Of a DNA stretch of 64,000 nt, positions 43,661 through 54,604 are shown one piece after another. The notes below the pieces were generated by a model. It ran no database searches. It had not been told where the DNA came from and saw nothing but the letters and a program-made list of their open reading frames with translations. This DNA is from Symsagittifera roscoffensis (lineage: Eukaryota > Xenacoelomorpha > Acoela > Convolutidae), in contig NC_087063.1 of NCBI RefSeq assembly GCF_963678635.1, forward strand, positions 50,479,220 to 50,543,219, given 5' to 3'. Position 1 is the stretch's first letter. Every line of letters begins with the position of its first letter. A program made the position numbers and the translations under genes.

Positions 43661-44266
43661 TTGGCCTTATGCCTCGAAAAAACGTCTGCGTTCCGATTTA
43701 ACACCGCTCTGAGTGAGTCCAGTTCCTAATCCGATATTTTGCCTTTTAAATGCTTTATCTGAGGTAGGACTGGCTTGTTCGCTGCTAATTCTGTTTCTGT
43801 CGGTCTCTCAGGAAAATTTGAACAACTAGACAGCCCATCGTCTGTCTCTGACTTCATTGAAAACAATTTTTTAGAAGATTTCTATTCACTTATCCTTTTT
43901 AGTATGCATTTTTGGTTGGCATGCAAGGGACACTTAGTAACGTCATATCTTTTAAAGTTATCCACACTCTGATAGTCTGTGTTCAGAGACAATGCGTAGC
44001 CAAGCTTCTCTCCTCGTTGCATCTTCACCGTGGTTGCCTCTGTGTTCAACAACACACTCACACACATTCCGCTCTGAGTGAGTGAGAAGCTTCTTCCTAA
44101 AATAGCTGAGCTTTAACTGTTGGGATTTGGAACCAGAGACACGTCTGTTGTTGCTAAGCTCATTTTGGCACCTCATCCTAATATTCGCTATTACAGCCCG
44201 ATGTGGTTTTAACCTAACCTTCCTATCCAGGAAAATTGGCACCTTTGCTTGGTTAATCGGGATTTT
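43661..44266 (-). pseudogene. GYP-B Pol linker between protease and RT
   Basis: Broken minus frames, the longest 43958-44242 (94 codons). They contain basic stretches and no motif I can place. Position alone makes this the protease-RT linker. Confidence 0.4.
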
Positions 44267-44989
44267 TTAAATTGGTTTCTTTTCATACTTCCTCTCTGGG
44301 TCCTTGATTATTTTCAACTCGTCGTTGAGGTCAATCGTCACATCAAAGTTGCGCACGAAATCCCGTCCTAGGATGAACTGGTCAGACTCGTCATGATTCT
44401 CGACGACCAGAAAACTCATCCAGAGATGTCTTCCTCCTAGCTGCAACGAGATGATAGGGGTCCTTCCGGACACGTATATTGCATCCTGATAAGCCGCTGC
44501 CAGTCTGATGTTAGTCGGAATCAGATCCGACATATCAAAACCCATGTCGATCCAAGTGCTCATAGGCATGACACTGACCACTGCTCCGTTGCCTAATAGT
44601 TTATTCACGGAGAGTTGTCTACCCTGCACGTCCAGTACGTGCGCGGCCAGATCAGCCTCAGAGCCTTTGTGGACAGCGTATTGTTCGAGCATGGCGTTGT
44701 GTCCGATTCGTCGGACCTTAAGCTCTTCTCGACCAATGTAGATCCGACCTATCTGGTCAGCTGCAACAGTCACGTGAGCTTTAGTGTAAATGTTTACTCC
44801 ATCCACGTTCATTAAAATCGGATATGGGCCATGGACTTCGATGTGATGTCTATCTACTTTCGTTAGTCTTGGACCTCCTGTTGTGAGCAACGCTCGCACT
44901 GCCCTAGAATCCAAGTTGGGATCCTTCTCTGTCAAGTAGTCCGCGTAGATGTCCAGGTGTACTAGCGTGATCTGCAACGGCTCGCTCAA
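44267..44989 (-). pseudogene. GYP-B aspartic protease, active-site Asp missing
   Basis: A 240-codon frame. The active-site strand reads VNKLLGNGAVVSVMP. Elements of this type have Asp-Ser-Gly or Asp-Thr-Gly there, so Gly-Asn-Gly replaces the catalytic triplet (codon GGC at about 44598). The second hallmark, QFILGRDFVRNFDV near the C-terminus (ILG before the dimer interface), is normal. The frame is otherwise open. The upstream 130 residues form the link from Gag. Confidence 0.75.
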
Positions 44990-45291
44990 ATTTTCACCAC
45001 TTGATGGCCCGCGACCGATATGACAGACATTCTTTTCGTCACTTCTTTTGTCATGCTGAAGGACCCACCCGAGATGACATTCAACTTTAGACTCTGCTTC
45101 CTGGGTGCCTGGTTATCCTATTCCTTCGTCGATCTTCCCATAATGTCAAGTTTCTCGCGCCGCTCCGTGTTCGCTAACTCTGACCTTACCCATTCCTCAA
45201 CCTCTTTGGTGGCCAATTCTTGCAGAATTTTCTGTAATGCGGTCTGTGCCTCGACGCCGTAATCCTTTTTGAGCTCACCGGTTGACTCCGC

Positions 45292-47909
45292 CTACAGATT
45301 TGAAGCAATTGCCTCATCAGGTAAGGTTTTCACGTTCTTGGTTGTGAAGGTGCCTGTTAACACCTCTTTATTTCGTGACTCGGCTTCATTCATCAGGCGG
45401 GCTCGACTTGCCTTGACCCGCGAAAGTGCCTCCTCATGGCAGGGATGCTTCGCGTCCGCTACTGAATCCCAGAATTGAGTGCAATCCGACTTGAAATGAC
45501 CCTCCAAGTTGCAGAAGAAGCATCTCGGTCCATATCTCATTATGAGTCCTCTCATACTCTTCCTGGTCCTCATCGGTCGCATCGACGTCGTCAAGAAAAT
45601 AGCCTATTGCTGTCATGTTTTGTTTGTAAGCAGAACAGGCGGAAACATATTGGTCCATCGAACAACATTTCGCACATGACCTCCTTGTAACCATGTCGTC
45701 ATGAGGTCTCTACCAACTGGAATTCGCGCTAGTGTTTGTTCCGCTGTAGTTGCCATAATTGCTGTAACGATTTGCGCCCTTGGTTTTATGAGCAAGTACT
45801 GACGCGACTTCATACGCAAATCATCGGGCCTGGGCACCTGGTCAAACGACAGGGTGAAGTGTGTGCCCAACACGGTTTTCAGCTCATCACTTTTTACTCC
45901 ATCGATGAACTTCGAGGCGATTGCCAAGTTTCGCTCCGATATTCTGTAATCAGGATTGCTCCTCCTTCTGAGGAACTCAAGGTCATTCAAAAACTTGTCT
46001 AGGGATTTGGCCTTGTACATCAGAGCCGAAACGATTCAGCAAGATGTCGAATATCTTGCGAGCGCTGTCTCGTTCATTAGTTATTTTCGCCATTACACAA
46101 CTTAGGGCGGTACCCTCTAGGCTGCTTGTCAGTGCGCTGCATTTCTGTTTCTCTGAGAGATTCTCTTTCTCAAAATGCAACTTAATCACCTCTATCCAGG
46201 TGTCGATACAGTCATCTGATTCGTCCTCGTATGACTTCGGCTTTTTGGGTGTCCTCCTTGACTTCTCTCCTCTCTCGGTTGACTTCGAGAGTTTGATGAT
46301 TAGCGTTTTAATAGATCTATTCAAGGGCTCAAACTTTGAGGCGTACATCTTTGTGTCCTGCGAGACGGCAGTCAGGTCTGGCACTAATCTCACTTGTGGC
46401 ACAGTGGGCAACCGTGTCTCCGAAGTGGCATCCGCCTCCGCTGGGACTGGGCTCATGCAACCCGGCCTCGTCGGGGCTGCCCTGGGTCTCTCCCTGTGAT
46501 TAGACTCAAAATTTGTTCTTGACCGCGGCTGGGCCCCGGCATAGCTGTGGGCTCCGTCTCCATCAGTCGCCTGGCGTGAGTCCTCTCTTGGGGAAGGACG
46601 CTTCTCCCGATTACTAGCGTTTAAGACCTCGTCCAGCTTCCGCATCATCAGGTCAGATTTGGCATCTAAACTTTTCTCCAGGCTTGTCGTCGTATGAGCA
46701 TAGGTATGGTCATGATCGTTCAAGAATTGCTCGATCTCTCCCGCCATAATAATGTCTCTTTCTTCCGACTCCATGGCTGCTAGAGCCAAGCTCTGTGCTA
46801 AGCCTTGATCGGTGTTCGGAATCAATTAGACCTGATCGGTTCTTGCTTGTGACTTTACATCCGTAAGCTCATTTCGCAACTTCTCTTGACCTTGCTGAGC
46901 AATCTCTTCGACTTTATGTAATTTCTTAGTCATGTCCCGTCGCAGCTCTTTGAGGCCTGTCATTACACCGGCAAACATGTCACTCATTGGGGTACGACCA
47001 AGATACGATGACGTCAATTGAGGTTGCAGCCTGGTACTCGACGATGCACCACCCTCCTGTGTATCCATCGACAACATCAGCCTGTCTTATGTCGACGACG
47101 CTCCCATCGTTATTCCGTCTGACATTGGTCTAGTTTGCGAGTCCGACAACGCTTTCTTGCTCTTCTCCGAGCACGGGCTAGGTGTGAAGTCCATGTCCGA
47201 GTGCATGAGCCCCAAACCGTCTTATCCAGAGGACGATCCATCAGTTCGGAGCCATCTCATGCGTTCATCGTACATCGTCTTGAAGCCTCTTTTCGCTTTT
47301 GAACTTGGTTTCTCATCCCTCGGGCTTATGCTCGACATCATTGCATTCTTGCCCTGTTTGACTAGAGAGGATTGTTCCTTTCACCACCTGTTACTCTTAG
47401 TCTTCGATTTGGTCAATCCCTTGAACAATGGTTCTTCTCGCGCTTCGACCTTGGAACGCTCCGAGGCCTGCTCTGTTCTTTCAACATCCTCCCGTCCAAA
47501 GTCCTTGCCTGGCTCCTCCAGGTCCGCGTGCTGGTGGTAGCCGAGTCGGGTCAGCATTTGCTCCCCCCACCTCGAAGGGGTCCGTTGGTGTCTTGCTCGC
47601 CGATCCGGCCTCAGCACTTCGTCTTTCATCATCATTGAGGTTCTTCTCGCTTCTCAGTTTCATTCCGCGCATTGAAAGACCAGCTTGACTTCTAGTCGTT
47701 GCTTCGTCAGCAAAAACGTCGGAAACGCTGCTATTCGTGGATCGGCTACGCTGTGTTTTAAACTCTCGCGTGGTTCCCGTGCTCAGCCTGGGAATCTTAG
47801 TTGTTACTCCTAACGAGTCTGTACGCTGCATGTCTTGTGATAAAAAAAATCGGCGGCAAGGCACAGGTTCCAAAATTAATATCGAAAAAACCTGCTTTAG
47901 CCTACTCAC
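45292..47909 (-). pseudogene. GYP-B Gag
   Basis: From a possible Met at 47909, Ser/Arg-rich frames run to 47381. After shifts come 46826-47077 and, past a single in-frame TAA at 46826-46828, the 280-codon frame 45983-46825. That frame includes SDDCIDTWIEVIKLHFEKEN, typical of the retrotransposon Gag capsid domain. Further pieces 45613-46020 and 45434-45694 lead to the knuckle CFFCNLEGHFKSDC (CX2CX4HX4C) at 45481-45522. Gag would form the particle. It is larger than usual because of its long N-terminal extension. Confidence 0.75.
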
Positions 47910-48307
47910 TCATTTCTTTTAATATCAAAAATACCCCTTCAATCTCTTAGAGATACTATTGATGACTCAGCTAAAGTTACACAAAAAACCTGCTTAGTGT
48001 TAAGATATTACTAACTCCACTCAGTTACCTGGTATAACAATGTCACGAATTTTTACAGAATTTTATAACTAACATACAAAACACAATTGATAACTAGATA
48101 AGAAAACCCTATAGACAGCGATCTTTTTTTGTTCAGTATCAATATACCGCTTTAGACGTATCAAATCACTACCTCGCTCAAAATCAAACAGTATTTTATA
48201 AAAGAGCAGTGATGGTTTCAGTAACAGATAATCAAAACTTAGTCTTAAAGAAAAAAGACTTCCCTCAATTGGAACACTCCAAAAGAACGAAGCCCAGAAC
48301 ACTGTCC

Positions 48308-48528
48308 TCTCAAGTGAGTGTGTTTTGTCTAATACACTCACCGAGGTCTTGGTTTAGATGTCCTGCGATTGCCCGAGCTGTCCTATTAAGTAGCTCAAGG
48401 CAACCTCTGATCGGAAGTTTCTAAAGTCTATGAAAATGCTCCCCGGAAAAAACCCGGACAGCTCCAAGTGCACGAGAGCAGGGAACAATTTTTCTTCTCA
48501 AGTGAGTGTGTCTTGCCTAATACACTCA
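48308..48528. repeat. Two copies of a 33-base stem-loop repeat
   Basis: TCTCAAGTGAGTGTGT, a short loop, then TAATACACTCA occurs at 48308-48340 and 48496-48528 with two differences. Each can fold with TGAGTGT pairing with ACACTCA. Confidence 0.8.
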
Positions 48529-48609
48529 GAGTAATTACAAAGTTCAAAGTAATTACAACTAGTTAGTAGTTGACCTTTTATTCCGACCTTAAATGGATAT
48601 TTAAGATGT

Positions 48610-49190
48610 TTAAACTGCCCCGGAGGGTACTTCTAAACCTTCACTAAGGAGGGTTGACAAGAGGCTTAAGTCACTCCGTAGGGTTAATTCGGAGGGTTGT
48701 TAAGACACTTAGCTAACTCCGGAGGGTTACCTCTGAGGGCACCTTAGTCACCTAGGTAACTTCGGAGGGTCCCCTTGAATTCACTAGGGAGGGTCAATAA
48801 GAGACTTAACACGCTCCGGAGGGTTGCTTCAGAGGGTTCCTTCAAAATTTAAAATTTTTCAAGTCTCACTTAGAGGGGTCTCCAACTAGTTTGAGAAAGT
48901 ATCAAAACCAGCTAAATTCACTCTGAGGGCTTTTCTTAACTTCCTCGGAGGTTTGCGTGAAAAAGTTTCACTTAGGAGGGTTGCTAAGCGGCTTAGCTGG
49001 TTCCGGAGGGTTGCTTCGGAGGGTTCCCCAAAAATGACAAAAATAGACGATTTCACCGCTCTAAAGACTTCGATTGCAGTCTAACTTACTTAAAACCGGG
49101 TTGGCTGACTCGTTCCACCTTCCCAGTAGGATAAAAAGGTGATTTTATAAAAAACATGTCTGCCGCTCGGAGGGTTTACTAAAATTTGGA
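48610..49190. repeat. GGAGGGT-rich repeat zone
   Basis: More than a dozen copies of (C)GGAGGGT(T) or one-base variants are spaced 12-60 bases apart, often with CTTAG or TTAAG between. In the sense of the element the motif is AACCCTCC. The spacing is irregular, so it is not a simple satellite. Confidence 0.8.
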
Positions 49191-50787
49191 CCCTCCGAAC
49201 TAACAAATTCTAAAAAAAAATTCTCTCCTGAAATTATTAACCTAAAAACGGTTGCAATTCAGAAAATTTGTTAAAAACGTCGACTTATGGTATCAAAGTT
49301 ATTCCTATCGGTTAGCTAGTCTTTGAGAAATCACAAAAATTGCGTTCGTCAAGTTGGCCTTTTTGCACCACCCGTATAGGTTCTCAGAGACTTTTTCCGC
49401 ACTTCTTACTGGAAGTTCCTAAATTAATTGAAACAAGCGGCGGAGTAACCCCGTACGGCACTGGAATAATGCAAAACACCGGACCAAAAATGGCTTGGAA
49501 TTAAAAATTTGGCCAAAAACTATCAAATTTGGACCCTCCGATTCCTTCCTTTTCCAATCCTTAAGTCTCTAGCTCTATCCACGGCGCTATTCTGAGGGTC
49601 ACTCAAAAATCTATCTAGCAACTGAGCACTTTATGCTAAAACGCTCCTAACCCAAAATTTTTATCTCTCTTACTCTTAAAACTCAAAAACTCGATCCTCA
49701 AAACATATTGATGAAATTCGGAAAATTACGAAAATTTTGTTCGAAAAAATTTTCTTTTTGTCAACCTCTACAAGTCTTTTTTCGCGCGGTTTTTTTAGTT
49801 AGGGGGATTGAACTATGTAGTAGCTCACTGTACAAAAGCTTTTTGCTGTTCGGAAAACTCTGATATCCAAAATTTCGGGGGTTAACAGTTTGGTCGAAAA
49901 TCAGTGTTTTTCGACAAAATCGGGGTGTTTCTCGGGTCTTAATGGGAGATAAGTAAGATATAATAAGGATAATAACCTATTAGTAGTCTTTAATCAATAT
50001 TACTATATCCTCCTTTGCACCAAAAAATCCGAATTAAAACCCTTAATTCGGAAATTCGCAATCGATGGAGGGTGCAATAGGACCGCCCAAATTGTGCCCC
50101 CCAACACTTAAGTTTTAATGAAATAGTACCCGAACGATACTAAAATTGTATCAACGATACCCTACAGTCGTTGTGAATGATGTCTCTGATGCCCTCTGTT
50201 GAGTCTGGAACACGCCTGTCAGCTTGCCACCCTACCCTCTTGTCACCGGCAATATTAACAGTAACGCGCTTAAACACTCAAACTACACCTAAAGGAGGGT
50301 ACTTAACCCACCAATCAAACAGTCGATCTCTCGATCAGGAATGATATGAATCAATCTGAAACCACAACAAATAGGAAGGTCAGATCACATCTCGTCCGGA
50401 AATAATGCATAAACTGTCATTTTACATTTTTTTTACTGTTTTTGGTCTTTTTTGCATTTATTCCTGTTTTTTGTACTTTTTTGTTTTCAAGTAAAATTGT
50501 TTTTGGTTTTTTTCTTGGTTATCTACTATTTTTGTTTGTTTTCACGCTTTCTCTTTATTTTTCTTGATCCCAGCGATAAGCGGGCTCTAGACTTCCCACC
50601 TAAACCCTCCGGCCCCGGAACTTTTGGTCTTAACTAAGTTAAAAAGCTAAATTGTACCAGGCGGAGGGTCGGCACCTTCCGCCTAATACAATACAGGACA
50701 ATAAGGCCTCTAACTCATGCATACGCCCGGAGCGGAGGGTTCGTAGCTGAAACTTTTGCTGATCATGATAGTCTTATCCCTTTGACA

Positions 50788-50806
50788 GGCCCACCCAGGA
50801 GCGCCA
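50788..50806 (-). promoter_or_regulatory. GYP-B primer binding site
   Basis: The minus strand reads TGGCGCTCCTGGGTGGGCC starting 12 bases inside the 5' LTR. TGG complements the CCA end of a tRNA. The plus strand CCCACCCAGGAGCGCCA looks like a tRNA T-arm plus acceptor end with discriminator G (Arg and Ser tRNAs often end GCCA). The exact tRNA is not determined. Confidence 0.6.
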
Positions 50807-50818
50807 GAAAAACGTCTA

Positions 50819-51701
50819 TGTAATGTTCGCCCAAGTACTACACCGTGACGGAGCGTAGAAAAAGCACCTATGACTGGTCGGCGTCAGTTACCTAAATTCT
50901 ACTCGTTTTTCACCGTCTCGAATTAGCCAGTTGATTTGCTGGTCTGTTTCGGGCTAAGCAAAAAGTTACTATTTTCAGGCCATCAGTCAAACTACTTTTA
51001 ATCAGCTTCCGTTTACATGCGAAGATAATCACATAGCTGGGTCTCGGATCCCCAGATTACATCACTATCATTAAAAACATGGCTCGAATATCCTATTTTA
51101 CTATGTTTCTAGTGACAGTTCTATATTAAATCCATTGGAGATGGATTGACCCTTTCCTCTTTCTAGCTACTCATATTCCAAAATAACAAATTATACTGGT
51201 GTTAATTCAATTGTTTAGGACATCAGAGTAGCCAAAAAATTAATTTTCTATAGTCTTTCACCATATATCAGTCTCTGGGGGCCGAGCATCCGCTTCCGCG
51301 CTCTCTTCCAGTAATAACGTCGTTATTACTCTAGATTCGTGGCACGGGAGGGTACTGCTCCTTCCTTCGTCCTTACTGACGCCTCCTTCTGGCTAATTAC
51401 ATCCGTTAAGTGTCTTATCGTGCGTGATCGTCATGATAAGATGCTTCGCTTTTTCTGTCAATTTTCTCGACCGTCTGTCTCTCACTGACTCGGTTGTTGT
51501 TGTGTTTTTCAATATTTTCCGGCTAAACATGACAGTTTCTGCTTTTTTCGCTAAGTCGCAATTCGAAATGTTAAGTCACAATTCGAAATTTTCTTAAAAA
51601 TTTCTTCTAGAATATTCTAGCCTCTTTCACATCAATACATGACCTGTAGTTTTCGTGCTGCGACGGAATGTTCCGCTGTGCCAATGCGGAGGAATGGCAC
51701 A
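50819..51701 (-). repeat. GYP-B 5' LTR (LTR 3), mosaic
   Basis: 883 bp, TGTAATGTTCG to AATGGCACA. The first 110 or so bases differ at many positions from LTRs 1 and 2. From about 50930 onward it is nearly identical to LTR 1, and so is the polymerase sequence beyond it. It lacks 15 bases present in LTR 1 near 51643. A 10 bp inverted repeat is at 51310-51330. The pattern implies recombination inside the LTR. Confidence 0.9.
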
Positions 51702-54135
51702 CTGCTTTTGTTATATGAACCCGGAAAGCACCAATTTTTTGATAAAAGACCTGCTCCGTTTTTGTTTGAGAAGTTCGAAAGCAAAAATTCCGAAGTTTCC
51801 TGCAGTTGTGCCGTAACTGTTTTCAAATTCAGTACAATAAAATGATCATAAAACTTACGAGCAATTAGTTAAAGATCGTGAACGAGCTGTAGTGATAATG
51901 CCGACAGCCGAAAATGGCTACCACAAGTATAAATTTAAAAATTTTTAAGCTCTCTGGTATCCACTTATTGTTATTTTTTGACTTTGAACCGTTCCTGAAT
52001 TCCGTTACAACATGTTTAAACAACCCACAAATTTCCTCATCTCGCGTTCTAGAAAAACATAAGCTCTACGGGTATTTAATGGTTGCTATTGACCATGAGT
52101 CCTCAGTACCGTTTTTCTTTGGCCATGATAGCTCTGAAAATTGTTTAGAAAATTTTATCAAAGAGTTACATCTGTTACCCCGAAACGCTCACATCTATAA
52201 TGGAAAGTGTCACATTATTTGGGAGATCGTAGCCAACTGTGTATAGAAGGAACTTTAACCTGTTGGATCTGTCAAGAAAACTTTATTAAAAGCGAAGAAA
52301 AGTGCCTGGATCACTGTCACTCTTCGAGATATTTTCTAGGATGGACCCACGACAAATGCAATTTAGCGCGAAGAAACATAAATTACATTCCAGTCCTTGG
52401 ACACAATTTGCAGAATTATGACATGCATCATATATGTCTAGCTCTCAATGAATGTGACTCGCGTAGTACAAAACAAGCCATTCCATCCACCGACGAGAAA
52501 TCTATTTCACTAATTATCGGAGTAGTTCTTTAAACCATTACACGAAAAGATCAAACCACACAAAAAATTTATAGATTCTTTCAAGTTTCTAAACTCATCA
52601 CTACAAAATTTAGTTGACAACTTGCCTGACAACAAATTTACAATTCTGGAAAACCACTTTCAAAACGTAAGCTAAACTTGTAGAACTCTCATACGTAGAA
52701 AAAGTTTCTATCCTTATAACTACAAGAACGACCGTAAAAATTTTGACGAAAAAGAGTTATCGCCTCTCGAGAAGTGGGTGAAGAGTTTAGACTAATAGGT
52801 AAAATTGCTATTAACGCTGATAACCTGATTGAAGCAAATGAATTTTTCAACCAATTTAATTGTCAGAACCTGCGCGACTATCATGACTTACATTTGTCAT
52901 GTGACACATTTATCCTAGCCTGTGTATTTGAGGAGTTTCGCTCTATCAGCTATCAAACATATGGCATTGATTGTGCTCATCATTTCACCGCTTTTTAATT
53001 TACTGGTGACGCTTTCATGCGGGTAACTTAAGCTGATGTTGAATTGCGAACGGATCGAGATCATTTAGACCTGGTTGAAAAAATGATGCGAGGTGGAACT
53101 GCATCAATCTTTGAAAAACGACATTTCAATGCAAACAACAGGCAATTGGACGAAAAATTTAATGCGAGAAAAGATACTACATATGGCTTCATGGTTGATG
53201 CCAACAACTTATACGGTGGAGACATGCAAACTCACTAACTGCCTGCACGCCATTTCAAGACAATCCGAGTTAGAAATGAAAAAACAAATCATCATGAAAA
53301 CGAAGATGAGAATTCTATGTCAATAGAAGAAACTTTAGCAACCGCTGACGATTCAGACTACGGTAATATTGTTCAAATTGATCTAAAATATCCTCAATTG
53401 TTGCATGAAAGTCACCATGACTATCCACTGGCACCCACTAAGGAAGTTGTTCAAAAAGATTGGTTAAGCAGATAAATCTCTCAGAACAAAAGAAAAACAA
53501 TGAATACTGTAGACCCACAATAGGCAAAGTGAAATCATAAACTCCTGAAACTCAACGTGAAGCTTGGTATTATCGTTACAAAACTGTATCGCATCGTAAA
53601 GTTCAAACAAGAACTTTACACTTTCAAGTGTAAGTTTGCAAAACAGTTAGATATAAAATGATTTGTGAGCATCATTTTTTAGATACACGCAAGCATTCTG
53701 CCAAAGGAATCACTAAGGTGATTCAACGGTTGCTAACTCATGAAAAAATACATCGAAACTCTCGCTACTGGAAATATTGTACGAGCCGAAAGTACTCGCA
53801 TCATCTCCGAGGGGCATAATCTTAACACTGTTCGAGCAAACAAAATCGTATTGTTAACCTATGATGATAAGCGATACATCCTCAGCGATGGTATCTTCAC
53901 ATTACCATACAGTCACTATAGAACCGCAAATGCTTCTATCTTTCCTCATAGCAATCATGATGATGATGATGACAATGAAAGGAACGTGAGTGAAACTAAT
54001 AGCACCAGTCACCACGAAAATGAAGATTTAGACGCTTGGCTGAAATTTTCCGAGGAAGAAGATGAGATGGTCGACTGGGATCGGGAGAGCTCGAACCAAG
54101 AAGAAATCTTCACGCAAGATACAATTGACGGGTGA
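51702..54135 (+). pseudogene. Polinton DNA polymerase B, exonuclease to C-terminus, copy 2
   Basis: Repeats 27067-27920 (about 97% alike) and continues. The exonuclease motif FFDFEPF is near 51977 and the CxxC...DHCH block at 52250-52330. LRDYHDLHLSCDTFILACVF is at about 52870-52930. Polymerase motif A, VDANNLYGGDM, is at about 53195-53230. The C-terminal DDKRYILSDGIFTLPYSHYR is at about 53865-53925, with an acidic tail. Only about 500 bases separate motif A from the C-terminal block, and I cannot find the YxDTDS motif C, so the palm is deleted there. Frame changes are many. Confidence 0.88.
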
Positions 54136-54150
54136 GAAGATAGATTTATT

Positions 54151-54414
54151 GTGATGAATACTCAACCGAGCCGATCGATGAGAGACCTGTTGAGTTGTAT
54201 CACCAGCTATGAAGCTCTAGATCCAGGTAGAAATCGTTTCACGGAAACTGCTGAGAGCAATCTTGAAAGCGATGATTTGGTTGATCCAAATGCAGTCACT
54301 TCTTCTTCCTCTTCGGATGATGCATGGTACCTCGACCGCGAAGCAGTTGAAGGTTCAGCACTGCAGTCAAAGAGACGCAAAAACAAACAAAAAGCTCTAA
54401 GGTTGTGTGTTTGA
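54151..54414 (+). CDS. Small acidic hypothetical protein next to right TIR
   Basis: An 87-codon open frame starting Met-Met 15 bases after the polymerase stop, on the same strand. It is Asp/Glu/Ser-rich (SSSSSDDAWYLDREAVEGSA) and ends with a basic patch KRRKNKQKALR. It could be a small Polinton gene or the end of the polymerase reading frame in another register. I do not recognise it. Confidence 0.45.
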   Translation: MMNTQPSRSMRDLLSCITSYEALDPGRNRFTETAESNLESDDLVDPNAVTSSSSSDDAWYLDREAVEGSALQSKRRKNKQKALRLCV

Positions 54415-54604
54415 TTCAAGTTAATTACAAAAACTACTGTTGTAAATCAGTGTTCTAAATTATACTTACTTTCCACGTTTATTCACAGTTAGGTGTTGGC
54501 GGGCTACTTTAAATCCGCTCTTTAGTTCTGGGTTACATTTTTATTATCTGGAACGGTTTCGAGAGTTTCCATATTGGAATCATTCCCATACTGTTTTTGG
54601 TGCC

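Larger units (their letters stand above)
47910..50806. other. GYP-B leader (2.9 kb)
   Basis: Long non-coding leader between primer site and gag. It holds two 33-base stem-loop repeats (48308-48340, 48496-48528), a GGAGGGT-rich zone (about 48610-49190) and scattered copies of the same motif up to 50740. A T-rich stretch at 50425-50570 gives a hydrophobic frame that I regard as chance. No gene is supported. Confidence 0.6.
28246..51701 (-). mobile_element. GYP-B: giant Ty3/gypsy element with SGNH-hydrolase cargo
   Basis: Two direct LTRs enclose 21.7 kb. In element order it has a primer site, long leader, gag, protease, RT, RNase H, integrase, twin foldbacks, a block of about 8 kb of further coding sequence, and a polypurine tract. 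Typical Ty3/gypsy elements are 5-8 kb. The G+C content is visibly higher than in the flanks. The five bases outside the LTRs (TAAGC and CTGCT) do not match, consistent with the LTR recombination proposed for the right end. Coding parts have scattered stops and shifts, yet many frames exceed 150 codons. Confidence 0.88.

Noticed and set aside
48610-49190. CRISPR-like array of GGAGGGT units
   Set aside because: The units are short, degenerate and irregularly spaced, and the setting is a eukaryotic retroelement leader.
50452-50637. Hydrophobic 61-codon frame in the GYP-B leader
   Set aside because: It is a poly-T-driven Phe/Leu run without other support, far from gag.
54207-54419. Minus-strand frame opposite the small acidic gene
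   Set aside because: It is the shadow of the Asp/Ser-rich plus frame that directly follows the polymerase.
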